Assembly: GCF_004363075.1 (NCBI RefSeq)
Contig: NZ_SNYN01000012.1
Coordinates: forward strand, 1-64,000
Reading direction: 5' to 3'
DNA length: 64,000 bases
Source of the DNA: Actinorugispora endophytica
Lineage (GTDB): Bacteria; Actinomycetota; Actinomycetes; Streptosporangiales; Streptosporangiaceae
This document shows positions 1-8,085 of the stretch, one piece after another. The translations under genes were made by a program, and so were the position numbers. The notes beneath the pieces are model-generated. The model was given only the letters and a program-made list of their open reading frames with translations, did no database searches and was not told the origin of the DNA. The number at the start of each line of letters is the position of its first letter. Within the stretch, counting starts at the first letter, position 1.

Positions 1-65
1 GGCCGGACGAACTCCCACTCGGCATCCGACAGTTCATGACGACGTATCACGACACCATGATCCAC
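1..65 (-). mobile_element. 5' end of an IS4/IS5-type transposase gene, cut by the window edge
   Basis: Read on the minus strand from a GTG at 65-63, the frame gives V-D-H-G-V-V followed by IRRHELSDAEWEFVR. That RRHELSDAEW block is the usual N-terminus of IS4/IS5-type (DDE) transposases, where it introduces a small helical DNA-binding region. Only about 21 codons are in the window, so the catalytic triad cannot be checked and an intact gene cannot be told from a remnant. A second in-frame GTG at 50 is an alternative start. The upstream 40 bases may hold the terminal inverted repeat, but no partner end is visible. Confidence 0.6.
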
Positions 66-106
66 CAGCGGCGATCATTTGAAAACACTACCTAGGGAAC
101 CTCCGA

Positions 107-290
107 CGCGGGGGTGGTTCGGGCACCGGCGCCTCGAACGGGTCTTTCGGCCACGCGGAACGCGAGGTGACGGCGGACAGGGGTCGGGGCCGCGCCCACG
201 ACGTCCGTTTCACGCGATTTCCGTTGGTGACCTTGCTGTCCCCCCTGAAATCAAGGATCCAGGAAGGGAAACAGCAAGATCACCGGACAC
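107..290. repeat. Dispersed intergenic repeat, family 2 (copy A), with terminal hairpin
   Basis: This gap between the transposase fragment and the hydrolase holds a diverged copy of a block found again at 29224-29430 and, in part, at 29434-29515 and 6465-6625. Shared landmarks are GGGGGTGGTTCG, CGAGGTGACGGCGGAC and GCGCCCACGACGTCCGT. It ends in a hairpin with arms 226-244 and 266-284 (19 bp, two mismatches that become G-U pairs in RNA). The hairpin lies just past the stop of the minus-strand hydrolase and could terminate it. No gene is seen at 66-351. Confidence 0.6.
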
Positions 291-351
291 GGGCCCCGGG
301 CGACCGCGAGAAGGCCCCCACGGCGCCTGCACGAGGCGCACGCCGACGCCC

Positions 352-1098
352 TCAGGCGGGGGAGCCCGGGCCGTCCTCCGACGCCGCGGCCCGGCCCGCC
401 ACCGCGTCGGCCGCGTCAGCCACGATGTTCGTGAACAGCTCCGGCTGGTCCAGACTCACCATGTGCCCCGCCCGGGGCACCACCAGCAGCCGGCCGTCCG
501 CGCACGCGTCCAGGAACAGCCGCTCGTGGATCCGGAAGTGGTCCCGCGCCCCGTTGATCAACCACACCGTCCCCGGATACGCCGCCAGCAGACCCAGCAC
601 GTCCAGGTCGGTGACCTCCTCGATCACCGACCGCGCCGCCTCCATCGCCAACCCGCCGTCCAGGACCGCCGCGGCCCCGTCCGCCGGAAGCGTCAAACGG
701 TGGAACCGCGTGTTGACCGCCAACCCCTTGTCCGGCAACCGCCCCAACAGCGCCGTGGGAATCCGGTACATGTGCGCCAACCCGTTGACCGGCCGCGCCG
801 AACAGCTCGTCGCCACCAGCCCCGCCACCCGCTCCGGATACGCCGCGGCCGCCGCGATCGACACGAACCCGCCCAGACTCAACCCCGCCACCAGCGCGGA
901 CCCGCCCACCGAGTCGATCGCGTCGCGCACCGCCTCCACCGCGCCGCCCAACGTGAACACCTCACCGCGCCGCGCCCCGTGCCCGGGCAGATCCGGAGCC
1001 ACCACGGTGCGCCCCTGAGAGGCCAGCACCGCCAACTGGGGCCGCCACATGCTCCGGGAGAGCCGCAGCCCGTGCACCAGAACGATCGGTACGCGCAT
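352..1098 (-). CDS. alpha/beta-fold hydrolase
   Basis: Cytosolic serine hydrolase of the alpha/beta fold, 248 residues from the ATG at 1098. The frame stays open five codons further to 1113, but MRVPIVLVHG is the typical family N-terminus. The VLVHG oxyanion motif comes first, then DLPGHG, the nucleophile elbow GLSLGG (Ser near residue 74), the acid in NGARDHF and the base in RAGHMVSLDQPE. All three catalytic residues are therefore present. Substrate cannot be read from sequence; the closest general type is the AB-hydrolase-1 esterase/lactonase group. It is followed downstream on the same strand by a hairpin-bearing repeat. Confidence 0.85.
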   Translation of the reverse strand: MRVPIVLVHGLRLSRSMWRPQLAVLASQGRTVVAPDLPGHGARRGEVFTLGGAVEAVRDAIDSVGGSALVAGLSLGGFVSIAAAAAYPERVAGLVATSCSARPVNGLAHMYRIPTALLGRLPDKGLAVNTRFHRLTLPADGAAAVLDGGLAMEAARSVIEEVTDLDVLGLLAAYPGTVWLINGARDHFRIHERLFLDACADGRLLVVPRAGHMVSLDQPELFTNIVADAADAVAGRAAASEDGPGSPA

Positions 1099-1173
1099 CA
1101 AACGCCTCCACAACCCGCGAACACCCCGCCGACCACCCGCACCCCGATCCTCCCCGCCCCGCGGCGGACCCGA

Positions 1174-1971
1174 CTAATCAGAGTAGAGAACCGTCACCGG
1201 CGCGTGGTCGGACCAGCGCTGCTCGTGCGAGTCCGCCCGCTCCACCCGCGTCTGCTTGGCCCGCGCCGCCAACCCGGGCGTCGCCACCTGGTAGTCGATC
1301 CGCCACCCCGCGTCGTTGTCGAACGCGCGCCCCCGGTACGACCACCACGTGTACGGGCCCACCGCCTCGGGCAGCAGCGACCGCGCCACGTCCACGTACC
1401 CCGCCTCGTCGAACACCCTCGACATCCACGCCCGCTCCTCGGGCAGGAACCCCGAGGCCTTGCGGTTGGCCTTCCAGTTCTTCAGGTCGACCTCCCGGTG
1501 CGCGATGTTCCAGTCACCGCACACCACCAGCTCCCGGCCCTCCGCCTCCACCTGAGCGCGCCGCCGCACCAGGAACCCGTAGAACGCCTCCATGAAGCGC
1601 TCCTTCTCGTCCTGACGCTCGGTGCCCACCTCACCCGAGGGCAGGTACAGGCTCGCCACGCTCACCGCCCCGAAGTCGGCCTCCACGTACCGACCCGACC
1701 CCTCGAACTCCTCGGCGCCGAACCCCACCCGCACCGCGTCGGGCTCCACCCTCGAATACACCGCGACCCCCGCGCGCCCCTTGGCCCGCGCCGGAGCCAG
1801 GACCACGTGCCACCCCGGCGGCGCCACCACCTCCGCGGGCAGCTGCGCGACCTCCGCGCGCGTCTCCTGCAGGCACACCACGTCGGCCTCGGTCGCCGCC
1901 AACCACTCGACGAACCCCTTCTTCGCGGCCGCGCGCAAACCGTTGACGTTGACCGTTGCTATCGAAATCAC
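1174..1971 (-). CDS. xthA: Exodeoxyribonuclease III (AP endonuclease)
   Basis: Base-excision-repair nuclease that cleaves 5' to abasic sites and degrades DNA 3'-5', about 265 residues as usual for the ExoIII/APE family. Visible motifs in order are ATVNVNGLR, the metal-ligand LQETR, GDWNIAH, the loop YTWWSYRG, DYQVATPGL and the catalytic WSDHAPV near the C-terminus. The frame is open to 2106, but the GTG at 1971 (V-I-S-I-A-T-V-N-V-N-G-L-R) matches family N-termini and avoids overlapping the divergent recombinase gene, whose ATG is at 2087. The intervening 115 bp would hold both promoters. Confidence 0.9.
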   Translation of the reverse strand: MISIATVNVNGLRAAAKKGFVEWLAATEADVVCLQETRAEVAQLPAEVVAPPGWHVVLAPARAKGRAGVAVYSRVEPDAVRVGFGAEEFEGSGRYVEADFGAVSVASLYLPSGEVGTERQDEKERFMEAFYGFLVRRRAQVEAEGRELVVCGDWNIAHREVDLKNWKANRKASGFLPEERAWMSRVFDEAGYVDVARSLLPEAVGPYTWWSYRGRAFDNDAGWRIDYQVATPGLAARAKQTRVERADSHEQRWSDHAPVTVLYSD

Positions 1972-2086
1972 GAAGACAAGCGTAGCCAACCCCGCCACCA
2001 CCCCCTTCGAACAGATTCCGCGACACCGTTCGAAAACCCCCGCGCCCGGTGATCGTCCGCGCCCCGGACCGGGGATAGTCAAAGGC

Positions 2087-3124
2087 ATGAGCGTCGCCCT
2101 CGACAACGAACCCGGACACCAGGCCCCCTCGCCCGTGCGCGCCCTGGACGCGGTGGAGGACTACCTCGTCGCCAGACGCCCCGCGAAACCCTCACCCCAC
2201 ACCCTGGCCGCCTACCGCCGCGACCTGACCGCCGTCCTGCGCCACGCCGCGCGCGTGCGGGGCCTCGACACCGCCGACCTGACCCTCGCGGACCTCACCG
2301 GCACCCTCCTGCGCCGGGCCTTCGCCGAGTTCGCCACCGACCGCGCCGCCTCCAGCGTCCTGCGCGCCTGGTCCACCTGGAACGGCTTCTTCTCGTTCCT
2401 GGTCACCGAGAACCTCGTCCCGGGCAACCCCATGCCCGCCGTCCAGCGGCCCCGCCCACCCGCCCGCGAACCCAAGCCCCTCATGGGCGAGGACACCCCC
2501 GAACGCCTGCTCACCGCCCTGGCCCAGGGCTGCCGCAAAGCCCGCGACCCCTGGCCCGAACGCGACCTCGCCGTCCTGGCCCTGGCCCTGCTCACCGGCC
2601 TGCGCTCAGCCGAGATGCTGTCCTTGACCCTGGAGTCCATCAGCGGACGCCCGGGGGAGCGGCGCGTCCGAGTCGTCGGCAAGGGCGGCAAGACCCGCTC
2701 CCTGCCCGTGGAACCCCCGCTCGAAGCCCTCATCGACGCCTACCTGGCCACCCGCCGCACCCGCTTCGACACCCGCCCCAAAGGAGGCGACCCGCTCCTG
2801 GTCGACAACCGCGGCGCCGCCCTGCGCCGCGGCGGACTGCAGTACCTGGTCCGCCAGTGCTACCGGCACGCGGGCGTCTACGACCGCGTCGCCCGCGGCA
2901 CCCTCGTGCACGCCCTGCGCCACACCTTCGCCACCCGCCTGGCCGAGGACGGAGCCTCGGTCACCGAGATCATGCACCTGCTCGGACACGCCTCCATCAC
3001 CTCCTCCCAGACCTACATCGACGTCACCGCCCGGGCCCAGCGCGAGGCCGCCCGCTCCAACCGCACCTACGGCGTCCTGCGCCGCCTCGCCGAGCAGGAC
3101 CGCGACACCCCCCGAGCCCCCTGA
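2087..3124 (+). CDS. XerC/XerD-like tyrosine recombinase
   Basis: Site-specific recombinase of 345 residues. The N-terminal SAM-like core-binding domain covers about residues 15-125 and the catalytic domain about 135-330. All catalytic residues can be found: Arg173 in TGLRSAEML, Lys199 or Lys202 in VGKGGKT, His275/Arg278 in HALRHTF, His301 in LLGHAS and the nucleophile Tyr310 in QTYIDV. Length and the LLGHASITSSQTYIDV box are typical of XerCD rather than phage integrases, which are longer. It stands alone between xthA and a convergent membrane-protein gene, with no excisionase nearby. Either a chromosomal dimer-resolution enzyme or a stand-alone recombinase is possible. The ATG at 2087 is preceded by only weak Shine-Dalgarno sequence. 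Confidence 0.88.
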   Translation: MSVALDNEPGHQAPSPVRALDAVEDYLVARRPAKPSPHTLAAYRRDLTAVLRHAARVRGLDTADLTLADLTGTLLRRAFAEFATDRAASSVLRAWSTWNGFFSFLVTENLVPGNPMPAVQRPRPPAREPKPLMGEDTPERLLTALAQGCRKARDPWPERDLAVLALALLTGLRSAEMLSLTLESISGRPGERRVRVVGKGGKTRSLPVEPPLEALIDAYLATRRTRFDTRPKGGDPLLVDNRGAALRRGGLQYLVRQCYRHAGVYDRVARGTLVHALRHTFATRLAEDGASVTEIMHLLGHASITSSQTYIDVTARAQREAARSNRTYGVLRRLAEQDRDTPRAP

Positions 3125-3130
3125 CACGGC

Positions 3131-3166
3131 GGAGGGCGGGCGGGCCACGCGGCCCTCCCGCCCTCC
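3131..3166. terminator. Bidirectional hairpin terminator
   Basis: A 16-bp stem (arms 3131-3146 and 3151-3166, one mismatch) closes over a 4-base loop between two convergent genes ending at 3124 and 3178. There is no U tract, as is usual for GC-rich actinomycete terminators. Confidence 0.7.
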
Positions 3167-3177
3167 GGACACCCGCC

Positions 3178-4551
3178 TCAGGGGATGCGCTCGGCCACCC
3201 ACGACGACACCACGTGCAGCGGCCACTCCAACGGGCCGCGCCGCCGGACCAGCAGCCGCCACGCCGTGGCGAACACCAGCGCCCCCAGCGGAACCGAGAG
3301 GTCCAGCCACGTGGAGACGAAGGACAGCGGGGTCCCGTCCAGCAGACTCCTCTCGTCCAGCCAGATCACCAGGATGTGCCCCACGTACACGGTCAGCGCC
3401 AGCGCCCCGACCGACGCCACCGGGTACACCAGCCACCCCAGCCGGTCCGACACCAGCAGGCACAGCCCCAGCACCGCGATCGCCACGCCGCCGGACCCGA
3501 ACACCTCCAGCGGCGTGCCGCTGTGCGGAGCCGCCGTGAACAGCCACACCCAGTCCGTGGGCGGCACGACCCCCGGCAGCCCCTCGTACAGGGCCAGCGC
3601 GACCCCGTCCGCGCCGTAGGCGGCCCCCGTCTCGGGGTTCACCGACGCCGCCAGGCGCCCGACGCCGCCCAAGACGTCCAGCACCACCCACGACACCCCG
3701 TACGCGGCCGCCGCGAGCCCCGAGCCCAGCGCGACCAGCCGCCAGCGCACCCGCGTCGAGCGCAGGTCCAACCGGCCGATGGCCAGCCCCGCGAACACGA
3801 ACGGCATCCACGTGATCGCCGGATAGTAGCCGGTGAGCAGGAAGTTCACGATCCCGTCGTCGGCCAGCAGCACGAACGGGTCGTAGGCGTTGACCGCGCC
3901 CACGACCCGCCCCGGCGTCCCGCCCTCGGCGATCACGCCGCGCAGCCAGTACGAGGCGACCGGACCCGCCACGCCCAGCACCGCGGCCGCGAACGCGACG
4001 ACCCCCCACCGTTCGGTGAGCACCATCCCGGCCAGTACGAAGAACACCGCGTAGTAGGCCAGGATCACCGACACGGACGTGCCCAGCATGGTCAGCGCCG
4101 TGCCCGCGAAGAGCATGACCACCCCGCGGGTGATCACCCGCCACAGCGCCACCCCCAGGTCCTTGTTGACCTTGCGTTCGCGGCCGCCCGACAGCAGCGC
4201 GATGGACACGCCCGCCAGCAGCGCGAACAGGACCGCGGAGCGTCCGGCGGCGATCGGGTAGAGGGCGTTGGAGCCGTCCGCGAGCGTCCACCCGATGCCC
4301 ACGTGGACGATGAACATGCCCAGTACCGCCAGGCCCCGGGCCACGTCGACGCCGCCCAGGCGCCGCGCGGGCGGCGCCTGGGCCTCCTGGGGCGCGGGGC
4401 CTGGCGCGGGGCCTGGCGCGAGGCCCTGCCCGTCGGCGCGGGCGGCGCGCGCGGGGCCGCCGTCGTCCGTGGCAGGGGGCGCGGGGGCGACTCCGTGTGG
4501 GGGAGCGGCCTCGGTGATGTGGTCAGCGGATTGGCTGGAACTGTTCGACAC
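3178..4551 (-). CDS. DUF418/acyltransferase-like polytopic membrane protein
   Basis: Integral membrane protein of about 457 residues with some ten hydrophobic segments. A Pro/Ala-rich cytoplasmic N-terminus (about 80 residues) leads into GGVDVARGLAVLGMFIVHVG, the hallmark opening of DUF418/DUF1624 proteins, where Asp and Arg sit at the start of the first membrane helix. A C-terminal segment, VASVGALALTVYVGHILVIW, fits the DUF418 domain. These proteins are related to membrane acyltransferases, but the substrate is unknown. Start is uncertain: GTG at 4551 has a GGGGGA 11 bases upstream, while the ATG at 4644 has no ribosome site. A strong hairpin separates it from the convergent recombinase. 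Confidence 0.75.
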   Translation of the reverse strand: MSNSSSQSADHITEAAPPHGVAPAPPATDDGGPARAARADGQGLAPGPAPGPAPQEAQAPPARRLGGVDVARGLAVLGMFIVHVGIGWTLADGSNALYPIAAGRSAVLFALLAGVSIALLSGGRERKVNKDLGVALWRVITRGVVMLFAGTALTMLGTSVSVILAYYAVFFVLAGMVLTERWGVVAFAAAVLGVAGPVASYWLRGVIAEGGTPGRVVGAVNAYDPFVLLADDGIVNFLLTGYYPAITWMPFVFAGLAIGRLDLRSTRVRWRLVALGSGLAAAAYGVSWVVLDVLGGVGRLAASVNPETGAAYGADGVALALYEGLPGVVPPTDWVWLFTAAPHSGTPLEVFGSGGVAIAVLGLCLLVSDRLGWLVYPVASVGALALTVYVGHILVIWLDERSLLDGTPLSFVSTWLDLSVPLGALVFATAWRLLVRRRGPLEWPLHVVSSWVAERIP

Positions 4552-4837
4552 GACTACGAGGATCCCCCCGCCCACCTCCTGAACACAGGCTTTTAATCCA
4601 GTTGTGACCACTTGTGGCCGTTTGGGGTTCTTTGCTTTTCCCATGGCAACTGAACAGGGGGTTTGCGCGTCCGGCGGGGGAGGAGGGGGCGCCGGGAGGC
4701 CCCGGGCGGGGGGAGGCGCGAAGGCGCGGTCCCCGGGGAGGCCGGGGATGCGGCCCGCGTCGGCCGGGCGGCGGGCACCGGACGAACCGCCCGGCCGACG
4801 GATCGGGGCCACACACCGGACATCCGCATATGCACGG

Positions 4838-4867
4838 TTTGCTGCATAATGCACTTTATGCAGCAAA
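4838..4867. promoter_or_regulatory. Perfect 12-bp inverted repeat, probable operator
   Basis: TTTGCTGCATAA at 4838-4849 and TTATGCAGCAAA at 4856-4867 are perfect reverse complements around a 6-base spacer. It is AT-rich in GC-rich surroundings and lies 287 bp upstream of the membrane-protein start on the minus strand and 729 bp before the arginase-like gene on the plus strand. Symmetry and length suit a dimeric repressor of the GntR or TetR type, or an IS end. The cognate regulator is not in this neighbourhood. Confidence 0.5.
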
Positions 4868-5059
4868 CATCCGGAGATTCGGCTCCGGATGCCCGCTCCG
4901 GGCCGCGCGGGAGCGGCCCGGGACGCGACACGCCGGGGCGCGGCCCCGCCGGGACCGCGCCGCCCGCCCGGGGGATCGATCCCGCCACCCGACACGTCCC
5001 GTCCGGCCGCCGGCCCGAGCGTTCACGAACCCGCCGCCGCGCGGCCCGTCCCGTCCGGC

Positions 5060-5090
5060 GCCCGCGCGTGGGGCGGCCCCACGCGCGGGC
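5060..5090. terminator. 14-bp perfect hairpin, function unassigned
   Basis: Arms at 5060-5073 and 5077-5090 (GCCCGCGCGTGGGG and its complement) close over a 3-base loop. It sits inside the gene-poor stretch, so there is no obvious gene for it to terminate. It may end an unseen transcript or be a relic. Confidence 0.4.
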
Positions 5091-5595
5091 GCCCGGGATT
5101 GCTCGCGGCGCCCGAAGCCGACCACCGGAGGGAACCCGCCCCCTTCCAGGGGACCGGAAAACCCCCGACTTTACATAATGCCCATTATCGGCGATTCGCG
5201 GGGAGGCGCGTGGAAGGGGCTCCGGCGTCTTCGGGCCCTTCCCGTCCGGCACGGCGCGCGCCTCGGCCGCCGGACGGGCTCCCGGCCTGCGGCGGGGGCC
5301 GCGGACCGCCGCCCGCGCCGGGGCGCCGCCACGCGCGGTCCGCCCCGGGCCCGGTCGAGCCCGACGGCGCCGCTCCCCCGCCCCCACCGCGCGGCGACCG
5401 CCGGATTCACCACATCTGTCCGGTTTCCGGGTGGGGGTGAGGGGCCGCGCGGGGGCCGGGGTGGCGGAACCGCGACGTGGCCGTCGCCGGCCGTGGCACG
5501 ATCGTCTCGCGTCGCCGCCGACCGGCCGCGACGGCGGCGCGGTTTTCCCGGCTCTCCCGGTGCGCGGCCGGGCTCTCCCCTCTAAGGTGGTCGCC

Positions 5596-6435
5596 ATGGT
5601 GTGGCAGCGTGACGTTGACCTGGTGGTACCCCTGTGGCAGGGCGGTGACGACGTGCGTGTCGCCGCCGGCGCGGCGGAGCTCGCCCAGCTGGTCCCCGCC
5701 TCGGGCAGCAGACTGCACGTGGCGGTCCCCGACGGCCGGCGCGGTGTCGTGGACGGCGTGTGCAACCTGGAGCTGGTCTCCCAGGCGCTGCGGCAGATGC
5801 GGTCGCGCCTGGCCAGGCGCGACCCGTCGCGGATCCTGACGCTGGGCGGCGACTGCGCGTCGGACCTGGCGGCGGTCGAGCACCTGGGGCGCCGCCACCG
5901 GGACATGGTCGTGTACTGGGTGGACGCGCACCCGGACCTGAACACGCCGGAGTCCTCCCCCAGCGGCCGGGTGCACGGGATGGCGCTTCGGCTGCTGCTG
6001 GGCCAGGGCCACCCGGCGCTGCTGGGACAGGGCCGGATCGCCCCCCGCCGGGTGGTGCTGGCGGGCGCGCGGGAGTTCGACCCGCAGGAGGCGGCCTTCG
6101 CCGAGGCGTCGGGGATCGCGCTGGTGGACCCGGTGCGCGTGATCGCCGACCCGGGGGGCGTGGTGGCGCGGTGCGCGCCGGGCACTCCGGCGTACGTCCA
6201 CCTGGACATGGACGTGTGCGATCCGATGGAGCTGGCCGCGGTGGCGTGCCCCGCGCCGCTGGGGCCGCCGGTGTCGTCGGTCGCCGCCGCGCTGGCCGCG
6301 ATCGCGGCCCACCACGACGTGGTGGGGGTCGGCGTGTGCGAGTACACGCCGGTCGTCGAGCACGACGCGGACGCGGTGCGCGCCCTTTTGGGGGCGCTCG
6401 GCCTGACCTCCCCGGCCCGTTCCGCGCCGGCCTAG
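5596..6435 (+). CDS. Arginase/agmatinase-fold protein
   Basis: Ureohydrolase-fold protein of 279 residues, expected to hydrolyse a guanidino or formimino substrate with a Mn2+ pair in the cytosol. Metal-site motifs are GGDCASD (where arginases have GGDHS), DAHPDLN, HLDMDVCDP and a late EYTP. All Asp ligands and the DAH histidine are present, but the first His ligand is replaced by Cys. This substitution occurs in actinobacterial arginase-like proteins, so activity is not excluded, but true arginase activity should not be assumed. ATG 5596 is preceded by AAGGTGG at good spacing. It is convergent with the MFS gene across a hairpin element. Confidence 0.8.
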   Translation: MVWQRDVDLVVPLWQGGDDVRVAAGAAELAQLVPASGSRLHVAVPDGRRGVVDGVCNLELVSQALRQMRSRLARRDPSRILTLGGDCASDLAAVEHLGRRHRDMVVYWVDAHPDLNTPESSPSGRVHGMALRLLLGQGHPALLGQGRIAPRRVVLAGAREFDPQEAAFAEASGIALVDPVRVIADPGGVVARCAPGTPAYVHLDMDVCDPMELAAVACPAPLGPPVSSVAAALAAIAAHHDVVGVGVCEYTPVVEHDADAVRALLGALGLTSPARSAPA

Positions 6436-6464
6436 GGTTCGTCCGGCGGATCACGGGGCCGTGG

Positions 6465-6625
6465 GGTCTGGCCGTGGTCGGCCTCCAGGTCCGAGGCGGG
6501 AACGGCGCGATCGAGGCCGCGCCCGATGTCCGTCGGGTGAGGCTTCTGCTGCCGGCCTCGAGCCTTCTGCCCGTTTCGGGGCCGGAAAGGGCGGAAAGCC
6601 CATGGCCGTTCCGAGCAGAAGCGGG
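6465..6625. repeat. Dispersed intergenic repeat, family 2 (copy D), long imperfect hairpin
   Basis: Lies between convergent genes ending at 6435 and 6689. The block GCGCCCGATGTCCGTCGGGTG (about 6516-6536) matches the core of the 29-kb copies. It is followed by a roughly 30-bp imperfect stem from about 6542 to 6621 whose centre (6566-6595) is the reverse complement of the loop region of the 29361-29426 hairpin. It probably works as a bidirectional terminator. Confidence 0.6.
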
Positions 6626-6688
6626 CCGGCCCTCGAACCGCCGCGCCGCGGACACCCGGCGGGGACGCGGGGCGGCCGGGCGCGCCGG

Positions 6689-7840
6689 TCAGGGGTTTCG
6701 GCGGCGGGTGAGGGCGGCGGCCATGGCGGCCAGGGCCGCGCCGAAGGCCGCGAAGACGGCGGTGACGCCGACGCCCCCGGCGACGGCGGAGGCCACCAGG
6801 GGCAGGGTGGTCTGGCCGAGCTGGTTGCCGGACATGCGCAGGGCCATGGCGGTGGCGCGGGCGCTGGGCCGGGCCGCGTCGGCGACCCAGGCCATGGTCA
6901 GGGGCTGGCCGATCCCCAGGCCCAGGCCCGCGACGGCCAGGGCGGCGGCCAGCCCCCACAGGGGCAGGGGCGCGGCCAGCGCGGCGACGGCGGCCGCGGA
7001 GACCACGAGGCTGGCGATCAGGACGCTGTGGCGCCCCCTGCGGGCCACCGCCACGCCCAGGAGGGCGCGGGAGACGACCGAGGCCGCGGCGCGCACGGCC
7101 AGCAGGAGGCTGACGGCGGCGGCGGAGATGCCGCGCTCCTCCCCCAGCGCGGGCAGGTAGACGATGGTCATGTCGATGGCGGCCAGGACGGTGAGGCTGG
7201 CGGCGATGGCCGGGGCGACCCCGGGTTCGCGCAGGACCTCCGCGGCGCGGGTGCGGCGCGGTGCGCGGGCGGGCGGGGTCCGGTCCCGGGGCGCGGGCGC
7301 GCTCATGCCGACGAGGGTCAGGAGCGAGAGCGCGGCGGCGACGCCGGTGCCGAGGAAGGCGGGGGTGGTCAGGTCGGCGGGGTCGGTGACGGCCCAGCCG
7401 GACAGCAGGAGGGGGCCCAGGAGCTGTCCGGCGCTGCCGGCGAGGGCGAACAGGCCGAACCGGTTGTCGAAGGTGGCGCGGGGCGAGCGGTTGGCGACCA
7501 TGGCCTGGGCGGCGACCATGGCCAGGATGAGGCCGACGCCCGCGACGACCGAGCAGGCGATGATGGCGGCGGGGGTGTGCGCCCAGGCCAGGCCGAAGGC
7601 GGCGACGGTGAGCAGGGCGCTGCCGGCGAGGTAGGCGGGGCGCTCGTCGTGCAGGTCGACCCAGCGTCCGACGGGCAGGGCGATCAGGAGCGGGACCAGG
7701 GACAGCGCGGCGGAGAAGACGCCGAGCCAGGCGTGGTCCAGACCGTTGTCGAGGGCCCGGTAGGAGATGAGGGGGCGCATGGTCGACAGCGCGCCGTGGA
7801 AGAGGATTCCGTGGATGAGAATGCGGATGAACCAGCCCAC
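6689..7840 (-). CDS. MFS transporter (drug:H+ antiporter type)
   Basis: Twelve-helix major facilitator of 383 residues. The loop after helix 2 carries a Gly-Arg-Trp-Val-Asp (GRWVDLHDERP) version of the MFS signature GxxxDRxxRR, and the second half repeats the pattern at VARRGRHS. A short basic linker (about residues 185-205) separates the two six-helix halves. The length is at the low end of the DHA1 group. Substrate cannot be told. The promoter region carries overlapping inverted repeats at 7894-7914, so expression is probably controlled by a repressor encoded elsewhere. It is convergent with the arginase-like gene. Confidence 0.85.
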   Translation of the reverse strand: MGWFIRILIHGILFHGALSTMRPLISYRALDNGLDHAWLGVFSAALSLVPLLIALPVGRWVDLHDERPAYLAGSALLTVAAFGLAWAHTPAAIIACSVVAGVGLILAMVAAQAMVANRSPRATFDNRFGLFALAGSAGQLLGPLLLSGWAVTDPADLTTPAFLGTGVAAALSLLTLVGMSAPAPRDRTPPARAPRRTRAAEVLREPGVAPAIAASLTVLAAIDMTIVYLPALGEERGISAAAVSLLLAVRAAASVVSRALLGVAVARRGRHSVLIASLVVSAAAVAALAAPLPLWGLAAALAVAGLGLGIGQPLTMAWVADAARPSARATAMALRMSGNQLGQTTLPLVASAVAGGVGVTAVFAAFGAALAAMAAALTRRRNP

Positions 7841-7893
7841 TGGTGGTCTGCGTCCTTGGTCGTGGTCCGGGCGGGGGGGGCGCCCCGCGTTTT

Positions 7894-7914
7894 GTTTCGT
7901 TAGCGAAACTAACG
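7894..7914. promoter_or_regulatory. Overlapping inverted repeats upstream of the MFS gene
   Basis: GTTTCG-TTAG-CGAAAC (7894-7909) and CGTTAG-CGAAA-CTAACG (7898-7914) are two perfect 6-bp inverted repeats sharing bases, 54-74 bp upstream of the MFS start. Such sites are typical operators for TetR or MarR repressors of efflux genes. No regulator gene is adjacent. Confidence 0.6.
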
Positions 7915-8085
7915 TCTTGGTCGGGGACCACCCTAACCAGGAGCGCCCCGGCGGGGACGCACCGCCCCCGGGATTCCGGGCAGATCATCCGATCACCCGC
8001 TCTCCCCCGGCGGGGGCCGCCCCCACGACCCCCACCGGAGGCAACCCCGCAGGGCCGCGCGACACCGCACGGCCCCACCCCGCCC

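Larger units (their letters stand above)
4552..5595. other. Gene-poor 1-kb stretch with regulatory-looking inverted repeats
   Basis: No reading frame here has family-like content: open frames exist on both strands but give only Arg/Pro/Gly/Ala-rich translations expected from GC-rich noncoding DNA. The stretch holds a 12-bp perfect inverted repeat (4838-4867), a 14-bp perfect hairpin (5060-5090) and a smaller ATAATG-CC-CATTAT repeat at 5175-5188. The last shares the CATAATG half-motif with the first. AT-rich sequence around both inverted repeats stands out against the surroundings and suggests promoter regions. The gap ends at the Shine-Dalgarno AAGGTGG of the arginase-like gene. Confidence 0.5.

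Noticed and set aside
2087-3124. Integrase of an integrated element starting at the window edge
   Set aside because: No excisionase, attachment-site repeat or phage genes accompany it, and its length and motifs match XerC/D.
4614-5585. Protein-coding genes in the 4.6-5.6 kb gap
   Set aside because: Open frames exist in several registers but are Arg/Pro/Gly/Ala-rich, overlap each other and match no family.
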